Assembly: GCA_001029295.1 (NCBI GenBank)
Contig: LDXJ01000064.1
Span: 124,001 to 188,000 of the forward strand
Source of the DNA: Peptococcaceae bacterium CEB3
GTDB lineage: Bacteria > Bacillota > Desulfitobacteriia > Desulfitobacteriales > Desulfitobacteriaceae
Reading direction: 5' to 3'
DNA length: 64,000 nt
The notes beneath the pieces are model-generated. The model had not been told where the DNA came from. It worked only from the letters and a program-made list of their open reading frames with translations, and made no database searches. Position 1 is the first letter of the stretch, and the number at the start of each line of letters is the position of its first letter. A program made the translations under genes and the position numbers. Shown here in pieces: positions 33,815-45,127 of the stretch.

Positions 33815-34401
33815 TTGGTATGCTGCGCGGAGAAGTCTGGGAAATTCAAAACGACAGAGTAGTCCTGGATGTTCAGGGCGTCGGCTATTTATTGGCCGTG
33901 CCCTTGGGTTTGCTCGGCAAGATTCGGGTGGGCGAAAAGATAACGCTTTACACTCACCTCATCGTGCGGGAGGAAGAACTGTCTTTGGTCGGCTTTGCCA
34001 GCGCCGCCGAGAAGAGGATTTTCCTGGAAATGCTGAACATTTCGGGGATTGGTCCTAAGGCCGCTTTGGCCGTCTTGTCGACTTTTGGAGCCCGGGAAGC
34101 TGAGAATGCCATTGCCCGGAGGGATGTGCAGCTCTTGACCAAAGTTCCGGGTATTGGGAAAAAGACGGCCGAGCGGCTGGTCCTGGAGTTAAAAGACAAG
34201 TTCGGCGGCAGGAATCCGGGCGAAACCGGCAAGTCTCTCAGGGTTTCCGGCGCGGGCGAAGAGGCCTTGGATGCTCTCTTGGCCTTGGGCTTCGGATTGG
34301 ACGAAGCTCGCAGGGCCTTGGGGGAAACGGTCCGGGAGGGCGAAGAAGCGGGCAGCGAGGAGCGCGTCAGGCGGGCTCTCAAGCTGCTGGCCCGGACATA
34401 A
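33811..34401 (+). CDS. ruvA: Holliday-junction-binding protein RuvA
   Basis: 196 residues. N-terminal OB-fold (MIGMLRGEV), two helix-hairpin-helix motifs (ISGIGPKAAL, VPGIGKKTAERL), and a C-terminal domain that contacts RuvB. GTG 33811 overlaps the ruvC stop; ATG 33820 is possible. The last three codons lie inside the first unit of an 18-bp tandem repeat. Confidence 0.96.
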   Translation: MIGMLRGEVWEIQNDRVVLDVQGVGYLLAVPLGLLGKIRVGEKITLYTHLIVREEELSLVGFASAAEKRIFLEMLNISGIGPKAALAVLSTFGAREAENAIARRDVQLLTKVPGIGKKTAERLVLELKDKFGGRNPGETGKSLRVSGAGEEALDALLALGFGLDEARRALGETVREGEEAGSEERVRRALKLLART

Positions 34402-34500
34402 CGCGTAAGTCGGACATAACGGGTGAGTCGGACATAATAGGTAAGTCGGACATAACGGGCGAGTCGGATGTAGCAGTTAAGTCGGGTATAGCGGGTAAGT
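34393..34500. repeat. Six 18-bp tandem repeats containing the ruvA stop codon
   Basis: Units CGGACATAACGGGTRAGT start at 34393, 34411, 34429, 34447, 34465 and 34483, all exactly 18 bp, with increasing divergence downstream. The TAA of ruvA (34399-34401) is in unit 1, so the end of ruvA appears to have been amplified. Confidence 0.92.
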
Positions 34501-34616
34501 CGGGCGCAGAGCCGGCGCCGACCTCTGACCAAGAAGCTTAGCCGCATGGCCCCGGTTTCAGCCATGGGGAGATTCAGGTTCAGCCGTTGGGGAGTGTTAC
34601 AGAGAGAGAGGGCAGT

Positions 34617-35651
34617 ATGGGGATGGAGGAACGCATTATCGCGCCGCAGGAGCAGCCGGCTGACCAGGGAGGCGAGATCCTGCGGCCGCGTCGTTTGGCT
34701 GATTATGTCGGCCAGAGTACCGTTAAGGAAAACCTCAAGGTTTTCATCCAGGCCGCTTCGACGCGGGGAGAGGCATTGGATCACGTTTTGCTTTACGGTC
34801 CGCCGGGGCTGGGCAAAACGACCCTGGCCAACATTATCGCGGCGGAGATGGGAGTCGGCATTCGCACGACGTCGGGGCCCGCCGTCGAACGGCCGGGGGA
34901 CTTGGCGGCCATCCTCACCGGTCTGGAGCCGCGAGATGTCCTTTTTATCGACGAGGTGCACCGTTTGAGTCGCACGACTGAGGAAATTCTCTACTCGGCC
35001 ATGGAGGACGGATGTTTGGATATCATGCTGGGCAAGGGACCCAGCGCCCGTTCGCTCAGGCTTTCTTTGCCTCCTTTTACCTTGGTGGGAGCCACGACCC
35101 GGGCGGGTCAACTTACTTCCCCTTTGCGTGATCGTTTTGGGGTGATTGCCCGTCTGGAGTTTTACGGAGTGGAGGAACTTCTGCAAATCGCGCTCAGGAC
35201 CGCCGAAATCCTGCGCCTGACCATTACGCCGGAGGGAGCCGGGGAAATTGCCCGCCGCTCGCGGGGAACCCCCAGAATCGCCAACCGCCTTCTCAAACGG
35301 GTGAGGGACTACGCCCAGGTTTGGCAAGACGGGATTGTCACGAAAGAACTGGCTTCCGAGGCTCTGAATCGTTTGGAAGTGGACCGATCCGGGCTTGACA
35401 AGATCGACCAAAGGATGCTTCGCTCTATCATCGACACTTTCAGCGGCGGGCCGGTGGGTCTGGAAACTTTGGCGGCAACGATCGGTGAAGAAAGCGAGAC
35501 ACTGGAGGATGTGGTAGAACCCTTTTTGTTGCAAATGGGCTTCTTGCAGCGGACTCCCAGGGGCAGAGTGGCAACCTCAAAGGCCTACGAACACCTGCAT
35601 ATCCCGCTGCCGGCTCGTGAGGAGGGAGGACTTTTTCCGCCCGAGTCCTAG
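34617..35651 (+). CDS. ruvB: Holliday-junction branch-migration ATPase RuvB
   Basis: 344 residues, AAA+ motor. Walker [10 protein letters not shown], Walker B IDEVHRL, sensor GATTRAG, and a C-terminal winged helix (TPRGRVAT). ATG 34617 is preceded by GAGAGGG and gives the standard RuvB length; an in-frame start further upstream adds a non-conserved leader. Confidence 0.97.
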   Translation: MGMEERIIAPQEQPADQGGEILRPRRLADYVGQSTVKENLKVFIQAASTRGEALDHVLLYGPPGLGKTTLANIIAAEMGVGIRTTSGPAVERPGDLAAILTGLEPRDVLFIDEVHRLSRTTEEILYSAMEDGCLDIMLGKGPSARSLRLSLPPFTLVGATTRAGQLTSPLRDRFGVIARLEFYGVEELLQIALRTAEILRLTITPEGAGEIARRSRGTPRIANRLLKRVRDYAQVWQDGIVTKELASEALNRLEVDRSGLDKIDQRMLRSIIDTFSGGPVGLETLAATIGEESETLEDVVEPFLLQMGFLQRTPRGRVATSKAYEHLHIPLPAREEGGLFPPES

Positions 35652-35917
35652 CTGGGTGAGCATTGCGCGGCGTGTGGAGGGTTCCATACATCTCCCTCCG
35701 CCGGCAAGCTCAGGAGGGGGTGGCGCTTAGTCCTTGCATTCTTAGCGGGCCCTCCGTGATAACCGCTGTGGGCGGTAGGCTCGGAGACCGCTTGACGGTC
35801 AGCCCTCCATATTTTCCGGGGTCCACCGTGACAGCCGCTTTGTGGCTCTCAATGGTCCTTTTTGGCATAGGGTACCTGGAAAACGGGCACTCTGTTCTCA
35901 GAGAGTGAGGTGCCGGT

Positions 35918-37327
35918 ATGCTGGGAAAAACGAGCCGGGGGGCTTTTTTCTCCCTATCGGAGAGTATTTTCTCGAAGGATAAGAAAACCTGCCTCGGACT
36001 GATTCACGCGATCGCTCGCTTGAGCGATCGCGGAGCCAAGCGAGTTTTCTTGCTGGGCCTTCTGAGTTTGTGTCTTGTCTTTTTGCGTCCCCTTCCGTTG
36101 CAGGCCAAGACAGTTGACGTGCAGCTGGTTTGGAAATTCGGCCAGACGGGTTGGGCCCAAGTGACGGTTGAGGAGGGAACCTATCAACTGCGGGAAGGTT
36201 CCCAAGTCTGGCAACTGAAGCCGGGGGAGAGTCTGCAACTGGGCTGGGCCGGTTTTGCCCCGGTTTGGCGGCTCGATCAGGCGACTTTTCAATGGGCTGA
36301 GCCGGAAACATTTGAGTTGAAGGGGAACGGCAGTTTCTTTCTCATGAATGCGGAGGGGAGCAAGGCTGTCTACCGGGGGAGTCTGATCATGGCTTGGGCC
36401 GGTGACCGTTGGCGCTTTACCAATGTCCTGGACAGTGAGGACTATTTGAAAGGGGTCGTTCCGATCGAGATGAGTAACGCCTGGGCCAAGGACGGGCTGG
36501 AAGCGCTCAAGGCCCAAGCGGTGGCGGCGCGCACGTATCTGGCCAGGCACACCGAAAACGGAAGTTCGATCACGGATTCTCCCAACAAGGATCAGGCTTA
36601 CTTGGGCAAAAGCGTGGAGGGTGCCGCCAGCGCTGCGGTCGACGCCACCCGCGGGGTGATCATGGTTGACGCTCACACGCATCAGCCGATTGATGCCCTT
36701 TACTCTTCCAATGACGGGGGGTATACTGAGGACGCGCAGAATGTCTGGAGCAACTCTGACCCTCATTATGTGGCGAAACCGGATCCTTATTCCGTCGGGG
36801 TCGGGGGGCCGACGGCCGATTGGTATTTTGTTATTTCCGCCCCCGAATTGGGTAAGACGTTCGGTTTGGGGCCCGTCCGGAAAATACAGCTGGACAAATT
36901 TCCTTCCGGCCGGGTGAAAAGCGTTCGCTTGGAAGATGACAGCGGAAAAAAACTCAGGGTGAGAGGCAGGTCTTTTGTGCAAAAGTTTTATCCTTCCGGA
37001 CCGATCGAAGCGGATGATTTCCTGGGCACTCTGTTCACCGACAGGTTCGTGTCAACCGGGACCTCGACCCCGCTGACCCGCCTGCTTTCCCTGCGGAATC
37101 CTTTGACCGTCCTGCCGGGACCCCGCGTAGGAAAGATTATCAGTTCGAACGCCGGCACGCTGCCTTACGACCAGCCCGACGGGGCGTTCATTTTCTCGGG
37201 TCACGGGTGGGGCCATGGGGTTGGCATGTCCCAATGGGGAGCCTATCATATGGCGGAGCTGGGTTTCACTTACCCAGAAATCCTGAATTTCTATTACGCG
37301 GATATGGTTTTGGCTCGCATGCCGTAG
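35918..37327 (+). CDS. spoIID: SpoIID/LytB-type sporulation lytic protein
   Basis: 469 residues, longer than the ~340 of B. subtilis SpoIID. A ~40-residue N-terminal stretch precedes a hydrophobic signal/anchor ([13 protein letters not shown], ~residues 45-62). The SpoIID domain follows with [10 protein letters not shown] and the C-terminal [15 protein letters not shown]. Members are glycan-cleaving enzymes of engulfment or cortex remodelling, exported across the membrane. The first ~45 codons lie in a dispersed repeat (35963-36050), so the N-terminal extension may be repeat-derived. The 266 bp between ruvB and this gene hold nothing I can identify. Confidence 0.9.
   Translation: MLGKTSRGAFFSLSESIFSKDKKTCLGLIHAIARLSDRGAKRVFLLGLLSLCLVFLRPLPLQAKTVDVQLVWKFGQTGWAQVTVEEGTYQLREGSQVWQLKPGESLQLGWAGFAPVWRLDQATFQWAEPETFELKGNGSFFLMNAEGSKAVYRGSLIMAWAGDRWRFTNVLDSEDYLKGVVPIEMSNAWAKDGLEALKAQAVAARTYLARHTENGSSITDSPNKDQAYLGKSVEGAASAAVDATRGVIMVDAHTHQPIDALYSSNDGGYTEDAQNVWSNSDPHYVAKPDPYSVGVGGPTADWYFVISAPELGKTFGLGPVRKIQLDKFPSGRVKSVRLEDDSGKKLRVRGRSFVQKFYPSGPIEADDFLGTLFTDRFVSTGTSTPLTRLLSLRNPLTVLPGPRVGKIISSNAGTLPYDQPDGAFIFSGHGWGHGVGMSQWGAYHMAELGFTYPEILNFYYADMVLARMP
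35963..36050. repeat. Dispersed structured repeat, copy 1 (inside spoIID 5' end)
   Basis: Shares AAGGATAAGAAAAC, the palindromic core GATCGCTTGAGCGATCGC-like, and AGCCAAG..GTTTTC with 57013-57102. Outer arms AAGAAAAC / GTTTTCTT and inner arms GCGATCGCT / AGCGATCGC would form a cruciform or RNA hairpin. Here it is translated as the start of spoIID. Confidence 0.75.
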
Positions 37328-37385
37328 TTCGGTGCGCGCGTCTACCCTTGGCGTTGGGGTCAAGGGCTCAAAAGGAGAAGTAAGG

Positions 37386-38411
37386 TTGAAAGTTTCGGAT
37401 TTTGATTTTCATTTGCCCCAGGAGCTGATTGCGCAGACGCCTGTGGAACCGCGCGACGCTTCGCGGCTCATGGTAGTCCGCAGGGATACGGGCGAGCTGG
37501 AACACCGACATTTCCGAGATCTGGCTGAATTGTTACACCCGGGTGATGTCCTGGTGGTCAATAACACCCGGGTCATCCCCGCTCGCCTAATCGGGGAAAA
37601 AGCGGGGGGAGGGGCTCGCATCGAGACTCTCCTCCTGAAACGCCGGGACCGAGATGTCTGGGAGGCTCTGGTGAGGCCGGGAAAGCGTTGGCATGTGGGC
37701 CAGAAAGTGGTATTCGCGGAGGGAATTTTGGTAGGGGAACTCTTGGATGTCTTAGCGAACGGGAACCGCTTGGTGCGCTTTGAGTACGAAGGGGTATTTG
37801 AGGAAATTCTCGATCGGCTCGGCCGCATGCCCCTGCCACCCTACATCACAGCGGAGTTGGCGGATGGGGGCCGCTATCAGACGGTTTATGCCAAGGAGAG
37901 CGGTTCGGCGGCTGCCCCTACGGCCGGTCTTCACTTCACGCCGGAACTCTTGCAAGGGCTGCGTCAGCGGGGAGTGGAGATTCTGGAGATCCTCCTGCAC
38001 GTGGGATTGGGTACTTTTCGTCCGGTTCAGGTGGAGAATGTGCGGGACCATGTGATGCATTCCGAGTACTTCAGCCTTGACCGGGAGACGGCCCAGAGGA
38101 TCAATCAGGCCCGGAAAGAACAGAGGCGGATTATTGCCGTGGGCACCACGGTAACCAGGACTCTGGAGTCCTGCGCCGGGGAGGATGGTATGCTGGCCGC
38201 CGGGGATGGCTGGACGGATATCTTTATCTATCCGGGTTATCGTTTCAAAACGGTGGACGCTTTGATTACTAATTTTCATTTTCCCAAATCGACCCTGCTC
38301 ATGCTGGTGAGCGCTTTCGCGGGCCGGGAGCTTATCCTGCGGGCGTATGAAACGGCGGTGGGGCTGGGGTACCGTTTTTACAGTTTCGGAGATGCCATGC
38401 TCATCCTTTAA
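37386..38411 (+). CDS. queA: S-adenosylmethionine:tRNA ribosyltransferase-isomerase QueA
   Basis: 341 residues. Family landmarks: [16 protein letters not shown] at the N-terminus, [10 protein letters not shown], and [10 protein letters not shown] in the centre. It makes epoxyqueuosine on tRNA. TTG 37386 follows AAAGGAG and removes a non-conserved 18-residue leader. It heads the queA-tgt-yajC-secDF run. Confidence 0.96.
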   Translation: MKVSDFDFHLPQELIAQTPVEPRDASRLMVVRRDTGELEHRHFRDLAELLHPGDVLVVNNTRVIPARLIGEKAGGGARIETLLLKRRDRDVWEALVRPGKRWHVGQKVVFAEGILVGELLDVLANGNRLVRFEYEGVFEEILDRLGRMPLPPYITAELADGGRYQTVYAKESGSAAAPTAGLHFTPELLQGLRQRGVEILEILLHVGLGTFRPVQVENVRDHVMHSEYFSLDRETAQRINQARKEQRRIIAVGTTVTRTLESCAGEDGMLAAGDGWTDIFIYPGYRFKTVDALITNFHFPKSTLLMLVSAFAGRELILRAYETAVGLGYRFYSFGDAMLIL

Positions 38412-38431
38412 GATAGGCGAAGGTGTCCTGA

Positions 38432-39703
<1,272 letters not shown>

Positions 39704-39849
39704 TTTTTTATGATTTCTTTATGGTTTGCATCGACTTAGGTGATTAAAATGGAACCACCGTGCAGGATTTTTGAGGACCCGCGGTGAATATCTAGTGCCA
39801 TGCATGCTTATCCCGGGAGGGAAAGCAGAAAAAAGGAGGATATTTGACA

Positions 39850-40266
39850 ATGCCAAGCCAAAGTACCCTAACGATTGTTCTTTATTTTGTGGTATTCTTC
39901 GGTATCATGTACTTCCTCATGATCCGGCCGCAGCAAAAACAGCAGAAACAACGCCAAGCCATGCTGAACAGCCTCAGGGTGAGAGACAAAGTCATCACCA
40001 GCGGCGGGATTTACGGCAAGATCACCAAAATCAAAGAGAAGTCCGTCATGGTGCAGATTGCGGACAAGCTTGAGGTCGAGGTGACCCGGGCCGGAATCGC
40101 CTCTGTGGAAAACCGGGAGGTTGTCGTGGAAAAGGATAAGGACAAGAAAAACGGCAACGGCAAAGACGGTAAGGAGAGCAAAGACGGCAAGGGAAAGAAC
40201 GCGCCGGAGAGCGGGAAAGCGGAAACGGAAGAGGGGGCGGCCGAGACGACTTCGGGAGAAGGATAA
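39850..40266 (+). CDS. yajC: Preprotein translocase accessory subunit YajC
   Basis: 138 residues. One N-terminal transmembrane helix (LYFVVFFGIMYFLMI), the conserved RPQQKQQK after it, a beta domain, then a 45-residue Lys/Glu/Gly-rich low-complexity tail. Partner of SecDF. ATG 39850 sits 10 bases after AAAGGAGG. Confidence 0.93.
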   Translation: MPSQSTLTIVLYFVVFFGIMYFLMIRPQQKQQKQRQAMLNSLRVRDKVITSGGIYGKITKIKEKSVMVQIADKLEVEVTRAGIASVENREVVVEKDKDKKNGNGKDGKESKDGKGKNAPESGKAETEEGAAETTSGEG

Positions 40267-40409
40267 GGCGGGGAAGAATCATGTATTCATGACATAAGGG
40301 GATTGAACTCGCGGAGGGAAGAGACTATAATCTTGATTGAAAGATGCGGGTATTGATAGCAGAATCTCGTAGAATGCTTGCATCGATTCAGCTATATTAC
40401 GAAAAGCAG

Positions 40410-40447
40410 CGGCGCTTTAGAAGGTTTTTCTAAGGCGCCGTTTCTTT
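40410..40447 (+). terminator. Terminator after yajC
   Basis: 13-bp stem CGGCGCTTTAGAA / TTCTAAGGCGCCG with a short loop, then TTTCTTT. The rest of the 40267-40737 gap shows no gene I can support. Confidence 0.88.
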
Positions 40448-40737
40448 GTCTGGGGGTGGGGCACATGTCCGGATTTTCATAGAGAAGGGAAGAAGCAAAG
40501 AACTCTTTGCGGCGGTACTGGCGGGTAAGCCGCAAAGCAAGTCCGAAATGCCCTTCCCAAGAGTGACATGTATAGTATAGCAGATTTGGCCTGTCTTTTA
40601 AACTGACAGGTTCCCTTCGTCCCCTGCATTTGACACATTTGGATTTGACGCACTGTTTTACCCATATACAGCGGATAAATTCGAGTTTGACGAGACACTG
40701 CCCGTTACAGGAATTTGAGAGAGGGAGTTGAGACACT

Positions 40738-42264
40738 ATGGCCAGTGAGACGACTATGAAGAAGACGCTGGGCCTCACCGGCGTTACGGTCAACGCTATG
40801 GCCCTGATTGCGCCGGGTGCCTTTTTATGGCTGACATATCAGGTCCAGGCCGCGCAGGTGAATACAGCCGGTAAAACAACCGGGGGCGATATGTTTGCGG
40901 GTCTGGTCTTCGCGCTGCTATTAGCTTTTTTGACGGCCATTTCCTACGCTACTCTGGCCGAGTTGTATCCGGAGGCGGGGACGGGGAGTTCGTATTACTT
41001 CGCGGAACACGCTTTTCTTTCCGGTCAGGAGAAACTGCCCCGTTTCGCCAGGCTGGCCAAGTTTCTGGTCGGTTGGTTTTCACACCTCTACTATTGGGTT
41101 TATCCCGGGGTCATGGTGGCTATGTTTGCCACGATGATCACGTATATCGCCGGCCAATTCGGCCTTAACCTGTCCGTCCCCGCGCAAGTCCTGATCGCGG
41201 TGGGCATCTCTTTCCTCACGGGTGCCGTAGCTTACCGGGGAATCAACGGTTCGACCGCCTCCGCCGTAATCATCAATGTGATTCAGATAGTTACGCTGGT
41301 GTTTATCACGGTGCTGGCTCTCGTCTACCGCCTGACCAACCCGGAACATGTCCGGTTCGTGCACGCTTCTCTGAGTGACATCGTGCTGCCCCACAGCATC
41401 TCGAATGTTTTGTTTCAAGCTACGATTGCCATCCTATTGCTGGTGGGTTTTGAGTCGACGACGGCTTTGGCGGCGGAATCAAAGTCCCCCAAACATGTGA
41501 GCCGGGGCGTGATCCTCTCTTTGATCTTGCAGGGTTTGATTTTCTACCTGTTCGAGTATTTTGGGGCCAACGCCTGGATCAACACTTCTTATACCGTTAA
41601 GAACGGCGGGACCGTCTATAGGGGACTCAACGCGGCGGCCAATTCCGGGGCTCCGATCGGCGACATGGTCAGAAACCTGGGAAATGTCTTGTTGAACCAC
41701 AGCGGATTTGCCTTGATGGTTGCGGTCGCCGTAACCGTGGGCATCGCGATTTTCGGTTCCACGCTGGCCTGTATGAATACCGGGGTCAGGGTCACCTACG
41801 CCATGTCCAAAGACCGGGAAGCACCCGGCGCCTTGGGTCTGCTCCACCCCAAACATGCCACTCCTCATACCGGTGTCTGGGTTATTACGATTGCGTCCGC
41901 TCTGATAGGAGCCTTTGGGGTCATTTCCATTCGCAATCTTACGGCGGTCACCCTTCTTTCCAATGTCGGTACCTTCATCCTGTACGGGATGACGAACTTG
42001 ATTTCCCTGATCGCTTATCTGCGCCATCCTAAGCACAACAAGATTCTCCATGTGCTTGTGCCCATTTTGGGTACGGCGGCTAATGTGGGAATGCTCCTGG
42101 CGGTCATTTATCTGGGTATTCTGGGAGGCGGGGATACCCGGATCGCGGCGCTGATGGCGATTGTAGGTACGGTCGTCTGGGCGGTGCTCGGTCTCGTTTA
42201 TCTGGTGTACAACAGCCGGAAATTAGAACGCAAAATCCTCGTGGGAACGACAACGTCGCCCTAA
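40738..42264 (+). CDS. APC-superfamily amino acid permease
   Basis: 508 residues with about 12 hydrophobic segments and the N-terminal LTGVTVNAMALIAPGAF helix typical of APC transporters. It imports an amino acid or amine by proton or sodium symport or exchange; specificity is not readable. Stand-alone gene after the yajC terminator. GGGAG precedes ATG 40738. A hairpin GGGCGCT / AGCGCCC (42336-42354) follows, just before the next gene. Confidence 0.88.
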   Translation: MASETTMKKTLGLTGVTVNAMALIAPGAFLWLTYQVQAAQVNTAGKTTGGDMFAGLVFALLLAFLTAISYATLAELYPEAGTGSSYYFAEHAFLSGQEKLPRFARLAKFLVGWFSHLYYWVYPGVMVAMFATMITYIAGQFGLNLSVPAQVLIAVGISFLTGAVAYRGINGSTASAVIINVIQIVTLVFITVLALVYRLTNPEHVRFVHASLSDIVLPHSISNVLFQATIAILLLVGFESTTALAAESKSPKHVSRGVILSLILQGLIFYLFEYFGANAWINTSYTVKNGGTVYRGLNAAANSGAPIGDMVRNLGNVLLNHSGFALMVAVAVTVGIAIFGSTLACMNTGVRVTYAMSKDREAPGALGLLHPKHATPHTGVWVITIASALIGAFGVISIRNLTAVTLLSNVGTFILYGMTNLISLIAYLRHPKHNKILHVLVPILGTAANVGMLLAVIYLGILGGGDTRIAALMAIVGTVVWAVLGLVYLVYNSRKLERKILVGTTTSP

Positions 42265-42379
42265 AGCGAGAGACTGGTTTTCCGGATTTCCGCGGGGAAT
42301 CCGCGCAACAAATTGCCAAAAATAAACTTGCATCAGGGCGCTTATCGAGCGCCCCCTTGCTGGTTGGGGGGTTGATGCA

Positions 42380-43168
42380 ATGTTGAATCTAAAAGGAAGT
42401 ACCCGGTGCCAAACGTGTTTTGAAGTACACGGGCACAGTGATAAAGGACAAATCCGCCCGCGCAATGAAGATTATTTTTCTTACTTTATCCCCACGGACC
42501 AAAGAATTGTCGACGCTTTGGGCAGCCTGTTTGTCGTCTCTGACGGGGTTGGAGGCCATGTGGCCGGCGAAGTGGCCAGCGCGGAGGCCGTCAATGTCAT
42601 TTTGCAAGAGTATTATTTCGGCGATCACGCGGAGAAACCGTCCCAACGTTTGAAAGACGCCTTTGCTCATGCCTCCTTGCATATTTTTGATTTGGCCAGT
42701 CATCACAAAAGATTTGCCAATATGCAATGCACGCTGACGGCGCTCCTCCTCAGGCAGGGTCAGTATTTCATCGCCCACGCCGGAGATTCCAAAGCTTTTC
42801 TCCTGCGTGACCGGACCCTGACCCAATTGACGAAAGATCACAGCTTAGTGGCCAAGCTAGTGCGGATGGGTCTGGTCTCGCCTGAACAAGCGAAAACCCA
42901 TCCATATAGACACATGTTGATCAGGGCCCTGGGAGAAAGTCCCCTCTTGCAGATCGATATGTTTAGCGGCAGCAGCGAACCCGGGGATATTTTTTGCCTG
43001 ATCACGGACGGAATTCTTGAGCATCTGACGGAGGAAGAACTCCGTCAATCCCTTCTCAAAAAGACCGGCATGGATAGTATCCAGAAGAAAATCGTGGATA
43101 TAGTGAATGAACGCGGCGGTTGTGATAATATGACTATATTGACCGTAAAAGTAACGGAGGTTTGTTAA
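42380..43168 (+). CDS. PP2C-type Ser/Thr protein phosphatase
   Basis: 262 residues. Metal and catalytic motifs: RPRNEDYF, SDGVGGHVAGE, HAGDSKAFLL, TDGILEHL, and a final CDNMTI. It dephosphorylates Ser/Thr-phosphoproteins in the cytosol. The adjacent kinase starts 2 bp after it, so the two form a reversible phosphorylation pair. It lacks membrane segments. Confidence 0.92.
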   Translation: MLNLKGSTRCQTCFEVHGHSDKGQIRPRNEDYFSYFIPTDQRIVDALGSLFVVSDGVGGHVAGEVASAEAVNVILQEYYFGDHAEKPSQRLKDAFAHASLHIFDLASHHKRFANMQCTLTALLLRQGQYFIAHAGDSKAFLLRDRTLTQLTKDHSLVAKLVRMGLVSPEQAKTHPYRHMLIRALGESPLLQIDMFSGSSEPGDIFCLITDGILEHLTEEELRQSLLKKTGMDSIQKKIVDIVNERGGCDNMTILTVKVTEVC

Positions 43169-43170
43169 CA

Positions 43171-44151
43171 TTGTTGCTGCCGGAAATTGGTGATTGTCTG
43201 GACGGGCGCTATAAACTGCAGGCTTCCCTGGGACGGGGCGGGTTTGCCGGCGTCTTTCTGGCGGAGGACCTGCAAACAGGCTCAAAGGTCGTCCTCAAAT
43301 TTCCCGATATTTCGCAGCTGGGTGACCCGGCGGTTTATGAGCGCTTTAAGCGCGAGCTGGCCATTGGCAAGCTGCTCGACCATCCCGATTTGCCGGTAGC
43401 CTTGGCCTATTCCGAAGGAAGTCCTCCTTATTTGGTCCTGAAATATGTCGAAGGGGAGCCCCTGACCCAAGTGCTGCGGGAACAAGGCCGCTTCTCGGTG
43501 GATCAGGCCCGGTATATGGTGGCGAATTTGTTGGAGGCTCTGCAGCACTGCCATGAGCAAGGGGTCTATCACCGGGACTTGAAGCCGGAGAACCTTCTCC
43601 TCAGCACGGACGGACACTTAAAGATACTGGATTTCGGCATCGCCCTGATGGAAGGGGGGCCAAGAGTGACTTGGCGGGGGTTTTCCGGTCTCATGGGAAC
43701 TCCCGAATATATGGCGCCGGAACAAATTAAAGGAGAGAGGGGTGGGGCCGGGAGTGACATCTATGCCGTCGGCTGCCTGTTTTATAACTTGCTGGCGGGC
43801 AGACCGCCCTTTACGGGCGACAACCCGCTCTCCATCATGCATCAGCACTTGACGGCAGAGCCTCGTCCGCTCGGAGAATTGGTTCCCAAAGTAGATCCCG
43901 GCGTCCTGGCGGTGATCCGGCGGGCGATGCGCCGCCGCAAGGAAGAACGTTACCCGACTGCCCAAGCGATGGCCGACGATCTGCGGCATCCCGAGGACGC
44001 GGACCTTGCCTGGTTGGATAAGCCGGACCCGCCTCTGGTTGCGGTGCTCACGGACAGGCGCACGCCTTGGTTCACTGTCGGCGCCGCCGTTGTCGCCGGA
44101 ATCGTCTTGGCTCTATTCTTTGCCTATTTCTCGTTTTTCTATGGTAAGTGA
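43171..44151 (+). CDS. Membrane-anchored Hanks-type Ser/Thr kinase
   Basis: 326 residues. Kinase domain: glycine loop GRGGFAGVF, VVLKF lysine, catalytic YHRDLKPEN, DFG in LDFGIAL, APE in YMAPEQ. A C-terminal transmembrane helix (~residues 303-322) ends the protein, with no PASTA or other extracellular sensor, unlike PrkC. TTG 43171 follows GGAGG by 10 bases. Coupled with the PP2C gene. Confidence 0.92.
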   Translation: MLLPEIGDCLDGRYKLQASLGRGGFAGVFLAEDLQTGSKVVLKFPDISQLGDPAVYERFKRELAIGKLLDHPDLPVALAYSEGSPPYLVLKYVEGEPLTQVLREQGRFSVDQARYMVANLLEALQHCHEQGVYHRDLKPENLLLSTDGHLKILDFGIALMEGGPRVTWRGFSGLMGTPEYMAPEQIKGERGGAGSDIYAVGCLFYNLLAGRPPFTGDNPLSIMHQHLTAEPRPLGELVPKVDPGVLAVIRRAMRRRKEERYPTAQAMADDLRHPEDADLAWLDKPDPPLVAVLTDRRTPWFTVGAAVVAGIVLALFFAYFSFFYGK

Positions 44152-44242
44152 AATAGCAAAAGCACCCCGCGGGTCCGCCTCAGGGGTGCCAAAATTTAGG
44201 GGTGCCAAAGTAAAGAAGTGTACGGGATGCAAGGGGCGGCGC

Positions 44243-44581
44243 TCAGATAACGCTGTCGCCCGTTTCCCCGGTCCGGATCCGCACGGCGTTACCTACGGGG
44301 TAGGTAAAAATCTTGCCGTCTCCGATTTTCCCAGTGCGGGCGTGGTCGGCGATCAGTTTGACCACATCCTGACTGAGCGAGTCGGCTACGATGATTTCGA
44401 TTTTGGTTTTGGGCAGTAGGTTGAGATCATACTCATGACCGTTGACTACTTCGGTATGACCTTTTTGCAGGCCGCAGCCAATGGCCTCCAGAACGGTCAT
44501 GCCACGGATGCCGAACTTTCCCAAGACGTTTTTGACGGCTTCCAGCCGCTCGGGACGGACGTAGGCTTCAATTTTAATCAA
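44243..44581 (-). CDS. P-II nitrogen-regulatory protein (GlnB/GlnK type)
   Basis: 112 residues. The T-loop has the uridylylation tyrosine at the expected place (NGHEYDLNLLP), and the C-terminal signature RTGKIGDGKIF follows. It senses ATP/ADP and 2-oxoglutarate. TTG 44581 fits a GGAGG 8 bases upstream and gives the canonical length. It is divergent from a second P-II gene; no amtB, glnA or nif gene lies nearby. A hairpin GCACCCC / GGGGTGC (44162-44189) separates it from the kinase gene. Confidence 0.93.
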   Translation of the reverse strand: MIKIEAYVRPERLEAVKNVLGKFGIRGMTVLEAIGCGLQKGHTEVVNGHEYDLNLLPKTKIEIIVADSLSQDVVKLIADHARTGKIGDGKIFTYPVGNAVRIRTGETGDSVI

Positions 44582-44734
44582 GTGACTCACCTCCTAAAAT
44601 CGTAATTTTATCAAGCGACTCGCCCCCATAAAATCAGCGGATGTTATGCTTTGATTATACCCCATCAAGCGGGTGCGGGCAAAGGGATGAGGGACACCGG
44701 ACTCAAAGTGAAATCAGGAATTGAGGAATGTTCC

Positions 44735-44758
44735 ATGAGCACCGCGCGCGGTGCTCAT
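44735..44758. promoter_or_regulatory. 24-bp perfect palindrome before the second P-II gene
   Basis: The 12-base half ATGAGCACCGCG is exactly repeated in inverse, giving an uninterrupted palindrome. It lies 30 bp before the start codon, between two divergent P-II genes, and may be an operator or a hairpin in the leader. Confidence 0.65.
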
Positions 44759-44788
44759 TAAAACAGCCTATTTGAGGGAGGATTAAGA

Positions 44789-45127
44789 GTGAAAAAGATC
44801 GAAGCGATTATCAGGCCCGGAAAGCTGGAAGAACTTAAGGAAGAACTTTCCCGAGCCGGCCTGGAGGGGATTACGGTCAGCAGTGTGCTCGGCCACGGCC
44901 GGCAAAAGGGACACGCCCAGATCTACAGGGGACAGGAAGTGCTTCCTCAGCTGCTGCCCAAGGTGAAAATCGAAATCGTTACTGTGGATGCCAAGGTGCC
45001 CCTCATCCTCGATCTTATTCAGCGGGTGGCCCGTACCGGCAGCGTGGGAGATGGCAAGATATTCGTCATACCGGTGGAAGAGGTGATACGCATCCGCACG
45101 GGGGACAGGGGTGAGAACGGTATCTGA
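44789..45127 (+). CDS. P-II-like protein without the T-loop tyrosine
   Basis: 112 residues, clear P-II fold (KKIEAIIRPGKLEEL, then RTGSVGDGKIFV). The T-loop reads RGQEVLPQLLP, so the uridylylated Tyr51 of GlnB is Val; control by GlnD is not expected. It is divergent from a tyrosine-containing P-II gene. GTG 44789 follows GGGAGG. The target is unknown. Confidence 0.9.
   Translation: MKKIEAIIRPGKLEELKEELSRAGLEGITVSSVLGHGRQKGHAQIYRGQEVLPQLLPKVKIEIVTVDAKVPLILDLIQRVARTGSVGDGKIFVIPVEEVIRIRTGDRGENGI

Noticed and set aside
33954-35534. Long minus-strand ORF (526 codons) across ruvA/ruvB
   Set aside because: It is antisense to two certain genes and its repetitive RYVRLT part arises from the 18-bp tandem repeats; no ribosome site or family resemblance.
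37332-37385. Upstream extension of QueA
   Set aside because: The 18-residue leader is not family-like, and the AAAGGAG site points to TTG 37386.
42336-42354. Terminator of the amino acid permease gene
   Set aside because: The GGGCGCT/AGCGCCC hairpin has no T-run and is only 25 bp from the next start codon, so termination is uncertain.
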